In this document: piece by piece, positions 1-5,124 of the stretch | How the letters are laid out: every line of letters begins with the position of its first letter | How positions within the stretch are numbered: the first letter of the stretch is position 1 | NCBI GenBank assembly: GCA_947177925.1 | Contig: CAMWWJ010000118.1 | Coordinates: forward strand, 1-9,410 | Source of the DNA: an uncultured Lachnospiraceae bacterium | Lineage (GTDB): Bacteria > Bacillota > Clostridia > Lachnospirales > Lachnospiraceae | Direction: 5' to 3' | DNA: 9,410 nt | Translations under genes and position numbers: made by a program | The notes under the pieces: generated by a model | The model's database searches: none | What the model was told of the DNA's origin: nothing | What the model saw: the letters and a program-made list of their open reading frames with translations, nothing else

Positions 1-294
1 GTCGAAAAGGTCTACGAGTTTGGTGGCGGCAAGGTAAGGGAATGTCTCGGCGGTATCTACGACTTCCTTGAAAAGAAGCGCATAGCGTCGCTATCGGAAC
101 TCGAGCTGTCTAAATCGCCCACCAAGGAGCAACCAAAAGAGAAGGCGCGCAACTCCGCACCGACCAAGGAGGCTCCGGCAGAAAAAACTGCTCCCGCTCC
201 GCGACTTAGCTATGCCGAGCAAAAAGAGCGCGAGAAGATTGTAAAGCGTGCCCGCAAGAAGGTTTTATTATCTGCCTCCTCCTACGTCCTCTAA
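1..294 (+). CDS. ABC-F ATPase, C-terminal fragment, open at the left edge and chimeric at its 3' end
   Basis: Frame 1 is open from base 1 to a TAA at 292-294 (97 residues, no start in the window). Residues 1-35 (VYEFGGGKVRE, then LGGIYDFLEKK) match what follows the second ATPase domain in Bacteroidetes ABC-F proteins (Uup/YdiF/EttA-like soluble twin-ATPase proteins that act on ribosomes). Next comes a Lys/Pro/Ala/Glu-rich linker, then LSYAEQKEREKIVKRARKKV, the start of the usual C-terminal coiled coil. Homology stops at Val88 (base 264). The last nine residues, LLSASSYVL, look like translated non-coding DNA, and the rest of the coiled coil is missing. Codon choice (CGC, GCG, AAC, TCC, CTC) and GC content differ from every other gene here. 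It converges with typA. I infer that the reading frame belongs to a different genome, so it should not be counted as a native gene. The family call rests on recalled sequence patterns. Confidence 0.82.
   Translation, partial: VEKVYEFGGGKVRECLGGIYDFLEKKRIASLSELELSKSPTKEQPKEKARNSAPTKEAPAEKTAPAPRLSYAEQKEREKIVKRARKKVLLSASSYVL
255..275. other. Composition and homology breakpoint (chimeric join)
   Basis: At about base 264 the sequence changes from GC-rich, strongly coding DNA (ABC-F coiled coil ending AAG AAG GTT) to AT-richer non-coding DNA that leads into the 3' end of typA. No terminal inverted repeats, target-site duplication, integrase or tRNA gene is visible at the join. The exact point cannot be fixed to better than a few bases, because GTTTTATTA could belong to either side. 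Confidence 0.7.
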
Positions 295-319
295 ATCCAC
301 ATCCTCTAACTCAAAAAAA

Positions 320-2149
320 CTATTTCTTCATGGAAGCCCTCTTTCTCAAAGTCGGATCCAAAATCTTCTTCCGAATACGCAAATGCTCCGGCGTCACCTC
401 TAAAAGCTCATCCGTATCAATAAATTCCAGAGCCTGCTCTAAGCTTAAGATTCTGGGAGGAGATAAGCGGAGTGCTTCGTCTGCACTGGAAGAACGGGTA
501 TTGGTGAGCTGTTTCTTCTTACATACATTGATTTCAATATCCTCTGCTTTTCCAGTCTGTCCGATTACCATTCCGGCATAAACCTTTTCACCGGCGCCGA
601 TAAACAGCGTTCCACGGTCCTGGGCATTGTATAAGCCGTAGGTAATGGCTTCGCCTGCTTCAAAGGCGATTAGGGAACCCTGTTTTCTGTATTGAAGGTC
701 ACCTTTATAAGGGCCGTAGCCGTCAAAGATCGTATTGATGATTCCGTTGCCCTTTGTATCTGTCATGAATTCTCCACGATAGCCGATCAGTCCTCTGGAG
801 GGAATGGAAAATTCCAGACGGGTATAGCCGCCGCTGGCAGCGGACATATTGCGAAGTTCTCCTTTTCTTCCGGACAGTTTTTCGATTACGCTTCCGGAAA
901 ATTCTTCGGGAACGTCAACATAGGCTAACTCCATAGGCTCTGTTTTTTTGCCGTTTTCATCTTCTTTATATAATACCTCCGCCTTGGAAACCGCAAATTC
1001 AAAGCCTTCCCGGCGCATATTTTCTATAAGGACGGATAAGTGCAGCTCGCCCCGGCCGGATACTTTAAAGGCTTCTGTGGTTTCTGTTTCTTCCACGCGA
1101 AGGGAAACATCCGTGTTTAATTCTTTGAACAGCCGGTCACGAAGATGACGGCTTGTTACATATTTTCCCTCCTGGCCTGCAAGGGGAGAGTCATTGACGC
1201 AAAAGGTCATGGCAATGGTAGGCTCGGAAATCTTCTGGAAAGGAATCGGTTCCGGATTTTCCGGTGAGCACAGGGTATCGCCAATATGAATGTCTGCAAT
1301 ACCTGAAATGGCTACGATAGAACCGATGCCGGCTTCCGTTACTTCAATTTTATTCAGGCCGTCATATTCATACAGCTTGGAAACCTTTACTTTTTTGTGT
1401 TTTTCGGGATCATGGGCATTTACCATAAGGACCTCCTGGTTTACACGAATCGTGCCGTTATCCACTTTCCCTACACCGATGCGGCCTACATATTCATTAT
1501 AATCAATGGTGCTGATTAGTACCTGGGTGCCTGCCTCCTCGTCTCCTGTAGGAGCAGGGATGTAATCCAGAATGGTTTCGAATAAAGGCATCATATCAGT
1601 GCCTTCCTGATCCATATCCAAAGAAGCAAAGCCGCCTTTGGCAGAAGCGAACACGAAAGGACAGTCAAGCTGGCTCTCGTCAGCCTCCAAATCAATGAAC
1701 AGCTCCAATACTTCATCCACTACCTGGGCGGGTCTTGCTTCGGGTCTGTCGATTTTGTTTACGCAGACAATAACGGGAAGCTTTAATTCCAAAGCCTTCC
1801 TTAATACGAATTTGGTCTGGGGCATGGCGCCTTCAAATGCATCCACTACAAGGATTACGCCGTTTACCATTTTTAAGACACGTTCCACTTCGCCGCCAAA
1901 ATCAGCATGGCCCGGAGTGTCGATAATATTGATTTTGGTATTTTTATAAGTAACTGCCGTATTTTTGGAAAGGATGGTAATCCCTCTTTCACGCTCGATG
2001 TCATTAGAATCCATGACTCTTTCAGCTACTTCCTGATTTTCGCGGAATACTCCGCTTTGCTTTAACAGCTCGTCTACCAAGGTTGTCTTGCCATGATCCA
2101 CGTGGGCGATTATGGCAACATTTCTTACATCATCTCTTGTTTTTAACAT
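320..2149 (-). CDS. typA: Ribosome-associated translational GTPase TypA/BipA
   Basis: BipA is a cytosolic translational GTPase of the EF-G/LepA class that binds 70S ribosomes and supports 50S assembly and growth under stress or cold. From the chosen start it has 609 residues, the normal family length. The G domain is complete: G1 AHVDHGKTT at 15-23, the switch region ERGIT at 54-58, DTPGH at 77-81, NKID at 131-134, and SAKGG further on. EF-like beta-barrel and alpha/beta domains follow. The BipA-specific C-terminal domain contains GKAEDIEINVCKKKQ and TRSSSADEALRL. The frame is open up to 2170, but the ATG at 2147-2149 is preferred because GAGGAG (2161-2156) sits 6 nt before it; an ATG at 2170 would place that site inside the gene. 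It is divergent from the SSB-like gene. The sequence after the stop is cut short by the breakpoint near 264, so no terminator can be assigned. Confidence 0.97.
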   Translation of the reverse strand: MLKTRDDVRNVAIIAHVDHGKTTLVDELLKQSGVFRENQEVAERVMDSNDIERERGITILSKNTAVTYKNTKINIIDTPGHADFGGEVERVLKMVNGVILVVDAFEGAMPQTKFVLRKALELKLPVIVCVNKIDRPEARPAQVVDEVLELFIDLEADESQLDCPFVFASAKGGFASLDMDQEGTDMMPLFETILDYIPAPTGDEEAGTQVLISTIDYNEYVGRIGVGKVDNGTIRVNQEVLMVNAHDPEKHKKVKVSKLYEYDGLNKIEVTEAGIGSIVAISGIADIHIGDTLCSPENPEPIPFQKISEPTIAMTFCVNDSPLAGQEGKYVTSRHLRDRLFKELNTDVSLRVEETETTEAFKVSGRGELHLSVLIENMRREGFEFAVSKAEVLYKEDENGKKTEPMELAYVDVPEEFSGSVIEKLSGRKGELRNMSAASGGYTRLEFSIPSRGLIGYRGEFMTDTKGNGIINTIFDGYGPYKGDLQYRKQGSLIAFEAGEAITYGLYNAQDRGTLFIGAGEKVYAGMVIGQTGKAEDIEINVCKKKQLTNTRSSSADEALRLSPPRILSLEQALEFIDTDELLEVTPEHLRIRKKILDPTLRKRASMKK

Positions 2150-2168
2150 AATACTCTCCTCATTCATC

Positions 2169-2184
2169 ATCCGGACTTCCGGAT
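2169..2184 (-). promoter_or_regulatory. Hairpin in the typA 5' untranslated region
   Basis: The mRNA-sense sequence ATCCGGAAGTCCGGAT can form a 6-bp stem (ATCCGG/CCGGAT) with an AAGT loop. It lies between the predicted -10 box and the GAGGAG ribosome-binding site, ending 7 nt before that site. It could affect translation or mRNA stability, or be an operator. No function can be assigned from sequence alone. Confidence 0.45.
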
Positions 2185-2204
2185 ATTCACACTGAAACTC
2201 CTAT

Positions 2205-2232
2205 AGTTTACCACAAATTCGTAAAAATACAA
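2205..2232 (-). promoter_or_regulatory. Predicted promoter of typA
   Basis: On the minus strand, TTGTAT (2232-2227) is followed after 16 nt by TAAACT (2210-2205), preceded by TGG as an extended -10 (TGn). Transcription would start near 2198, giving a leader of about 50 nt that contains the 2169-2184 hairpin. Confidence 0.5.
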
Positions 2233-2327
2233 CATTTTTTTAGCTATATTTTTGGTTATTTTTACTGAAATTTCAATTTTGCACAATTTGTCGATTAAAA
2301 AGTGTAATTTATTTTCGAATTTTATTA

Positions 2328-2333
2328 TATAAT
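2328..2333 (+). promoter_or_regulatory. Predicted -10 box for the SSB-like gene
   Basis: A perfect TATAAT lies 50 nt before the start codon in a very AT-rich stretch. No good -35 hexamer is seen 16-18 nt upstream (the best is TAATTT at 2305-2310), so only the -10 box is called. Confidence 0.45.
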
Positions 2334-2383
2334 TAGAATGCATGATAGGAAAAAATTCTTGATCAAAGAAGGGAGAACAAAAA

Positions 2384-3025
2384 ATGACAGATAAGGTTAT
2401 TGAAAACAACCAAGTGACTATTATGGGGGAGATTGCAAGTCAGTTTACTTACAGTCACGAAATTTTCGGAGAAGGATTTTATATGGTGGATGTGCTTGTG
2501 CCAAGGCTGAGCCAGTCGGCGGATCTGATTCCTCTGATGATTTCCGAAAGATTACTAAACGTAAAGGAGGATTACAGAGGACAAAATGTATTGGTAGGAG
2601 GCCAGTTCCGTTCCTATAATCGTCATGAGGAAAGAAAAAACAAGCTTGTTCTTTCCGTATTCGTAAGGGAAATCGAGTTTGTAGAGGAAATTGACGAAAA
2701 TGAAAAGACAAACCAGATTTTCCTGGATGGCTATATTTGTAAGGAAGCAATCTACAGAAAAACGCCTCTTGGCAGGGAAATTGCAGATTTGCTTCTGGCA
2801 GTGAACCGCCCGTACGGAAAAAGCGACTACATCCCTTGTATCAGCTGGGGGAGAAATGCAAGATATGCCAGCAATTTTGAAGTTGGCGCAAGGTGCAGAA
2901 TCTGGGGAAGGATACAGAGCAGGGAATATATGAAGAAAATATCGGAAGACCAGGTGGAAAAGAGAGTGGCATATGAGGTTTCCGTCAGTAAACTAGAGCT
3001 GGCCGATGATGAGGATGCTGTTTAA
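2384..3025 (+). CDS. Single-stranded DNA-binding-like protein with two tandem OB folds
   Basis: The 213-residue protein appears to hold two OB-fold units. Unit 1 (about residues 9-100) contains VTIMGEI, FYMVDVLVPR, GQNVLVGGQFRSYNR and the strand LVLSVFVREIEF. Unit 2 (about 111-205) is the better conserved: FLDGYICKEAIYRKTPLGRE, DLLLAVNRPYGKSDYIP, WGRNARYAS and WGRIQSREY. Proteins of this layout in Clostridia are usually annotated as SSB-like; this is known for the family and not tested here. The C-terminus LADDEDAV is acidic but lacks the DDDIPF-type tip through which ordinary SSB recruits replication and repair partners. The start is set by AAGGGAG at 2369-2375, 8 nt before the ATG. It appears to be transcribed alone, divergent from typA. 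It is unlikely to be the main replicative SSB (one OB fold, about 150 aa); a specialised or structural role cannot be excluded. Confidence 0.82.
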   Translation: MTDKVIENNQVTIMGEIASQFTYSHEIFGEGFYMVDVLVPRLSQSADLIPLMISERLLNVKEDYRGQNVLVGGQFRSYNRHEERKNKLVLSVFVREIEFVEEIDENEKTNQIFLDGYICKEAIYRKTPLGREIADLLLAVNRPYGKSDYIPCISWGRNARYASNFEVGARCRIWGRIQSREYMKKISEDQVEKRVAYEVSVSKLELADDEDAV

Positions 3026-3057
3026 TATATGGGGAATATGTGTAAAATCCCAAAAAG

Positions 3058-3086
3058 TTGCAAAAAAACCAATTTTATGATATGAT
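3058..3086 (+). promoter_or_regulatory. Predicted promoter of the CobO-like gene
   Basis: TTGCAA (3058-3063), a 17-nt spacer, then TATGAT (3081-3086): near-consensus sigma-A spacing. The leader from about 3093 contains a 7-bp AT-only inverted repeat, GAAATTT/AAATTTC (3103-3120), followed by TTTT. Confidence 0.6.
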
Positions 3087-3145
3087 ACGTCTCATATGTG
3101 TAGAAATTTGAAAAAATTTCTTTTGTAATGATTATGAGGTGACAT

Positions 3146-3637
3146 ATGAACCAGGGCATGATACATATTTATAGTGGAGACGGTCATGGCAAGACTCCGG
3201 CAGCCTGGGGAGAGGCATTACAGGCTGCAAGTGAAGGAAAAGAAGTAGTAATTATCCAGTTTTTAAAATGCAGGGGATTACAGGACTCGGAATTTTTAAA
3301 AAGACTGGAGCCGGAAATTAAATTTTTCCGGTTTGAAAAATCCCAGGCGGAATTTAAGAGCCTTTCCGATGCTGAAAAGGCTGAAGAAGTGATGAACATG
3401 AAAAACGGTCTGAATTTTGGAAAAAAGGTGCTGGCAACAGGAGGATGCGATTTGCTCATACTGGATGAGGTGCTGGGCCTGATTGATGTGGGAATCATTT
3501 CTGTAGAGGACTTAAAGACGTTGATTGAAGCAAAACAGGAAGAGACTACCCTGATTATGACGGGCATCCAGTTGAGTGATGAGGTATGCGCATTGGCAGA
3601 CGAGGTATCTAAAATTGAGCGGATCAGCATGAAATAG
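3146..3637 (+). CDS. ATP:corrinoid adenosyltransferase family protein (BtuR/CobO/CobP type), divergent
   Basis: The family transfers the adenosyl group of ATP to cob(I)alamin or cobyrinate diamide to make adenosylcorrinoids in the cytosol. The 163-residue protein starts with a strand and a family P-loop, YSGDGHGKTPAAWG (residues 9-22), where BtuR/CobO usually reads G-N/D-GKGKTTAA. There is VVIIQFLK at 34-41, and a Walker-B-like LLILDEVLGL at 103-112 matching the VLDE motif. A late TGI at 139-141 replaces the usual TGR, followed by ADEV. It ends about 30 residues earlier than BtuR/CobO, so the KHPF-type C-terminal part that covers the active site in BtuR is absent. GHGKTPAA seems to be a recurrent clostridial variant, so I read this as a subfamily and not as decay. 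RBS GAGGTG (3136-3141) lies 4 nt before the ATG. No cobalamin genes are nearby, so the corrinoid role is inferred from family only. Confidence 0.75.
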   Translation: MNQGMIHIYSGDGHGKTPAAWGEALQAASEGKEVVIIQFLKCRGLQDSEFLKRLEPEIKFFRFEKSQAEFKSLSDAEKAEEVMNMKNGLNFGKKVLATGGCDLLILDEVLGLIDVGIISVEDLKTLIEAKQEETTLIMTGIQLSDEVCALADEVSKIERISMK

Positions 3638-3638
3638 G

Positions 3639-3667
3639 TTGACAGTCAGATAGATTGGTGCTATGCT
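3639..3667 (+). promoter_or_regulatory. Predicted upstream promoter of the riboswitch-dapA transcript
   Basis: TTGACA (3639-3644, full consensus), a 17-nt spacer, then TATGCT (3662-3667). It starts 2 nt after the stop codon of the preceding gene. The -10 box lies inside the terminator at 3654-3699. A second candidate, TTGGCA (3685-3690), 17 nt, AATAAC (3708-3713), would start transcription almost exactly at the aptamer, so the true start is uncertain. Confidence 0.55.
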
Positions 3668-3699
3668 TTTGATAATTTCAAAAGTTGGCACCAATTTTT
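3654..3699 (+). terminator. Rho-independent terminator of the CobO-like gene
   Basis: The outer stem ATTGGTGC (3654-3661) pairs perfectly with GCACCAAT (3688-3695). An inner stem CTTTTGA (3666-3672) pairs with TCAAAAG (3678-3684). The T tract is at 3695-3699. It starts 17 nt after the stop codon and overlaps the predicted dapA promoter. Confidence 0.75.
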
Positions 3700-3720
3700 G
3701 AAGGAAGAATAACATAAAGT

Positions 3721-3890
3721 ATGGATAGAGGTTGCATTTTTCATCAGTACTTTTCCGGATGTGTCGGGCGCAGAGGAAGGAAGGGGAAAGGGAAAAGTGC
3801 CGAAAGGATATATGACCCGGAGCATATGCCCTTGGGCATACAGTGAAAAACTGTATGACTGTCATCAGCAAGATGGGGAGCTATCGGATA
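3721..3890 (+). ncRNA. Lysine riboswitch (L-box) aptamer upstream of dapA
   Basis: The five-helix lysine aptamer can be followed by eye. P1: GATAG (3724-3728) with CTATC (3881-3885). The conserved AGAGG core is at 3727-3731. P2: ACTTTTCC (3749-3756) with GGAAAAGT (3791-3798), or a shifted pairing with GGAAGG. L2 carries CGGG (3765-3768). GCCGAA is at 3799-3804. P3: ATATG (3810-3814) with CATAT (3823-3827); its loop carries CCCG (3816-3819), able to form the diagnostic L2-L3 kissing pair. P4: CATACAGT (3837-3844) with ACTGTATG (3850-3857). ACTGTC at 3858-3863 stands where GCTGTC is usual. P5: CATC (3863-3866) with GATG (3872-3875). GGAGCTATC closes it. It precedes dapA, a classic L-box target. 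Lysine binding should stabilise P1 and favour the terminator at 3905-3928. Confidence 0.9.
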
Positions 3891-3904
3891 TATATGGAAA
3901 GTAT

Positions 3905-3928
3905 ACCGGCCCTGTTGGCCGGTTTTTT
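3905..3928 (+). terminator. Riboswitch-controlled terminator in the dapA leader
   Basis: The stem ACCGGCC (3905-3911) with GGCCGGT (3917-3923), loop CTGTT, is followed by six T (3923-3928). It lies about 20 nt after P1. Inferred antiterminator: CGG at 3885-3887, adjoining the P1 3' strand, can pair with CCG in the terminator's left arm, with partial AT pairing between, so high lysine gives termination and low lysine gives readthrough into dapA. Confidence 0.85.
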
Positions 3929-3971
3929 ATTTCCGGATTGAAGTCCGGTAAAGTTCCAGAAGGAGGAAGCT

Positions 3972-4859
3972 ATGTCGATTTTTACAGGTGCAGGTGTTGC
4001 TATTGTCACACCATTTAAACCAAACGGAGAGGTAAATTATGAAGCCTTTGCCAATCAGATTGAACTGCAGATAAAGGGAGGAACGGATGCCATTATCGTA
4101 TGCGGCACTACTGGAGAGGCATCTACATTGACCCATGAGGAGCATTTAGATGTAATCGAATATTGTGTGAAGCAGGTAAACGGTAGGATTCCGGTTATTG
4201 CAGGAACTGGCTCCAACTGTACGGAAACGGCTGTTTATTTATCACAGGAGGCGGAAAAACGAGGAGCGGACGGTTTGCTTTTGGTAACTCCTTATTACAA
4301 TAAATGTACCCAGAAGGGCTTGAAGGAGCATTATACCATTATTGCACAATCAGTAAAGATTCCTATTATTTTATACAATATCCCGGGAAGAACGGGCGGG
4401 GTATTCATTCAGCCGGAAACGGTAGTAGACCTTTGTACCAATGTACCAAATATCGTTGGCGTAAAGGATGCCACCGGAAATCTGTCTGGTGTGGCAAAGC
4501 TCATGTCCCTGGCTGATGGAAGCGTAGATTTATATTCCGGCAATGACGATCAGATCGTGCCTATCTTATCCTTAGGCGGAAAAGGTGTCATTTCCGTATT
4601 GTCCAATATAGCACCAAAACAGACCCATGATATTTGTGAGAAATTCTTTTCCGGCGATGTGGAGGGAAGCCGCAAGCTTCAGTTAGATGCCATACCGGTT
4701 ATCGACGGCTTATTCTGTGAGGTGAATCCGATTCCGGTAAAGAAGGCCATGAATCTTATGGGACTGGAAGCAGGTCCTATGAGACGTCCCCTTACAGAAA
4801 TGGAAGAGGCAAATGCAAAGAAACTGGAAGCTGCCATGAAGGACTTTGGAATTTTATAA
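3972..4859 (+). CDS. dapA: 4-hydroxy-tetrahydrodipicolinate synthase
   Basis: DapA condenses pyruvate with L-aspartate semialdehyde, the first committed step of diaminopimelate and lysine synthesis in the cytosol. The 295-residue TIM barrel has normal length and all key residues: Schiff-base Lys165 in VGVKDATG, Tyr135 in YNIPGRTG with the substrate-binding Arg140, the GTTGE motif at 45-49 (Thr46/Thr47), and Tyr109 in TPYYNK, corresponding to the Tyr-Thr-Tyr proton relay of the E. coli enzyme. The start is set by AAGGAGG (3960-3966), 5 nt before the ATG. It is controlled by the lysine riboswitch directly upstream and closed by its own terminator, so it is probably monocistronic although dapB lies 265 nt downstream. 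The riboswitch means transcript attenuation by lysine is likely, whether or not the enzyme is also feedback-inhibited. No anomalies seen. Confidence 0.98.
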   Translation: MSIFTGAGVAIVTPFKPNGEVNYEAFANQIELQIKGGTDAIIVCGTTGEASTLTHEEHLDVIEYCVKQVNGRIPVIAGTGSNCTETAVYLSQEAEKRGADGLLLVTPYYNKCTQKGLKEHYTIIAQSVKIPIILYNIPGRTGGVFIQPETVVDLCTNVPNIVGVKDATGNLSGVAKLMSLADGSVDLYSGNDDQIVPILSLGGKGVISVLSNIAPKQTHDICEKFFSGDVEGSRKLQLDAIPVIDGLFCEVNPIPVKKAMNLMGLEAGPMRRPLTEMEEANAKKLEAAMKDFGIL

Positions 4860-4869
4860 ATAACCTGGG

Positions 4870-4914
4870 ATGTGCCTTGTTGTTTTTTGTGGAAAAATGG
4901 CAGGGCACATTTTT
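4870..4914 (+). terminator. Rho-independent terminator of dapA
   Basis: ATGTGCCTTG (4870-4879) pairs with CAGGGCACAT (4901-4910): 10 bp with one G-U, and a 21-nt loop. TTTTT follows at 4910-4914. It lies 10 nt after the dapA stop, separating dapA from dapB. Confidence 0.75.
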
Positions 4915-4982
4915 GCAGGAAGCATGGTAAATGCCGGAGGAGTATCCGGTATAGAATTGATAAAAAGAAATGGAACAGGTAA

Positions 4983-4991
4983 TGATATAAT
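4983..4991 (+). promoter_or_regulatory. Predicted extended -10 promoter of dapB
   Basis: TGATATAAT combines a TGn extension with a perfect TATAAT (4986-4991). The only -35-like hexamer, TTGATA (4957-4962), is 23 nt away, too far to be conventional. Predicted start is about 4998, so the three hairpin repeats would form the extreme 5' end of the dapB mRNA. Confidence 0.55.
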
Positions 4992-5000
4992 GTAAGGTAA

Positions 5001-5102
5001 GTCCCCGATACAAGATCGGGGAAAGGTAAGGAAAGTCCCCGATACAAGATCGGGGAAAGGTAAGGAAAGTCCCCGATGTAAAATCGGGGAAAAGAGAAGA
5101 AA
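5001..5102 (+). repeat. Three tandem 34-bp hairpin repeats in the dapB leader
   Basis: Units start at 5001, 5035 and 5069. Units 1 and 2 are identical over 34 bp; unit 3 keeps the stem but differs in the loop and 3' part. Each holds a perfect 7-bp stem CCCCGAT/ATCGGGG with a 5-nt loop (ACAAG, ACAAG, GTAAA), at 5003-5021, 5037-5055 and 5071-5089. GGTAAG-like spacers lie before, between and after the hairpins (about 4996, 5025, 5059, 5105); the last one runs into the dapB ribosome-binding site. No T tract follows any stem, so these are not ordinary terminators. Confidence 0.93.
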
Positions 5103-5124
5103 AAGGTAAGGAGCGGCAGATAAA

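Noticed and set aside
255..275. Insertion-sequence or phage attachment end at the composition break
   Set aside because: No terminal inverted repeat, target duplication, integrase or tRNA remnant is visible on either side.
330..1949. Several plus-strand open frames of 60-100 codons opposite typA
   Set aside because: They lie antisense to a fully conserved GTPase gene, have no convincing ribosome-binding sites and give no recognisable protein; they are frame shadows.
2150..2170. Longer typA starting at the ATG of 2170
   Set aside because: It would add MMNEESI and place the strong GAGGAG site inside the gene; the ATG at 2149 has correct spacing and matches the usual N-terminus.
2167..2409. 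80-codon minus-strand frame upstream of typA
   Set aside because: It covers the divergent promoter region, is AT-driven low-quality sequence, and has no ribosome-binding site or homology that I recognise.
3103..3124. AT-only hairpin plus TTTT in the CobO-like leader as an attenuator
   Set aside because: A 7-bp stem with a single G-C pair is too weak to call a terminator; it is noted only with the promoter.
3761..4018. 85-codon plus-strand frame across the dapA leader
   Set aside because: It runs through the riboswitch and its terminator and into dapA in another frame; the RNA structure explains the sequence.
5001..5089. Tandem intrinsic terminators or an attenuator before dapB
   Set aside because: The stems are GC-rich but are followed by GAAAGG or AAAAGAG, not T tracts, on either strand.
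5001..5102. CRISPR array
   Set aside because: The 34-bp units are directly abutting, with no unique spacers and no cas genes.
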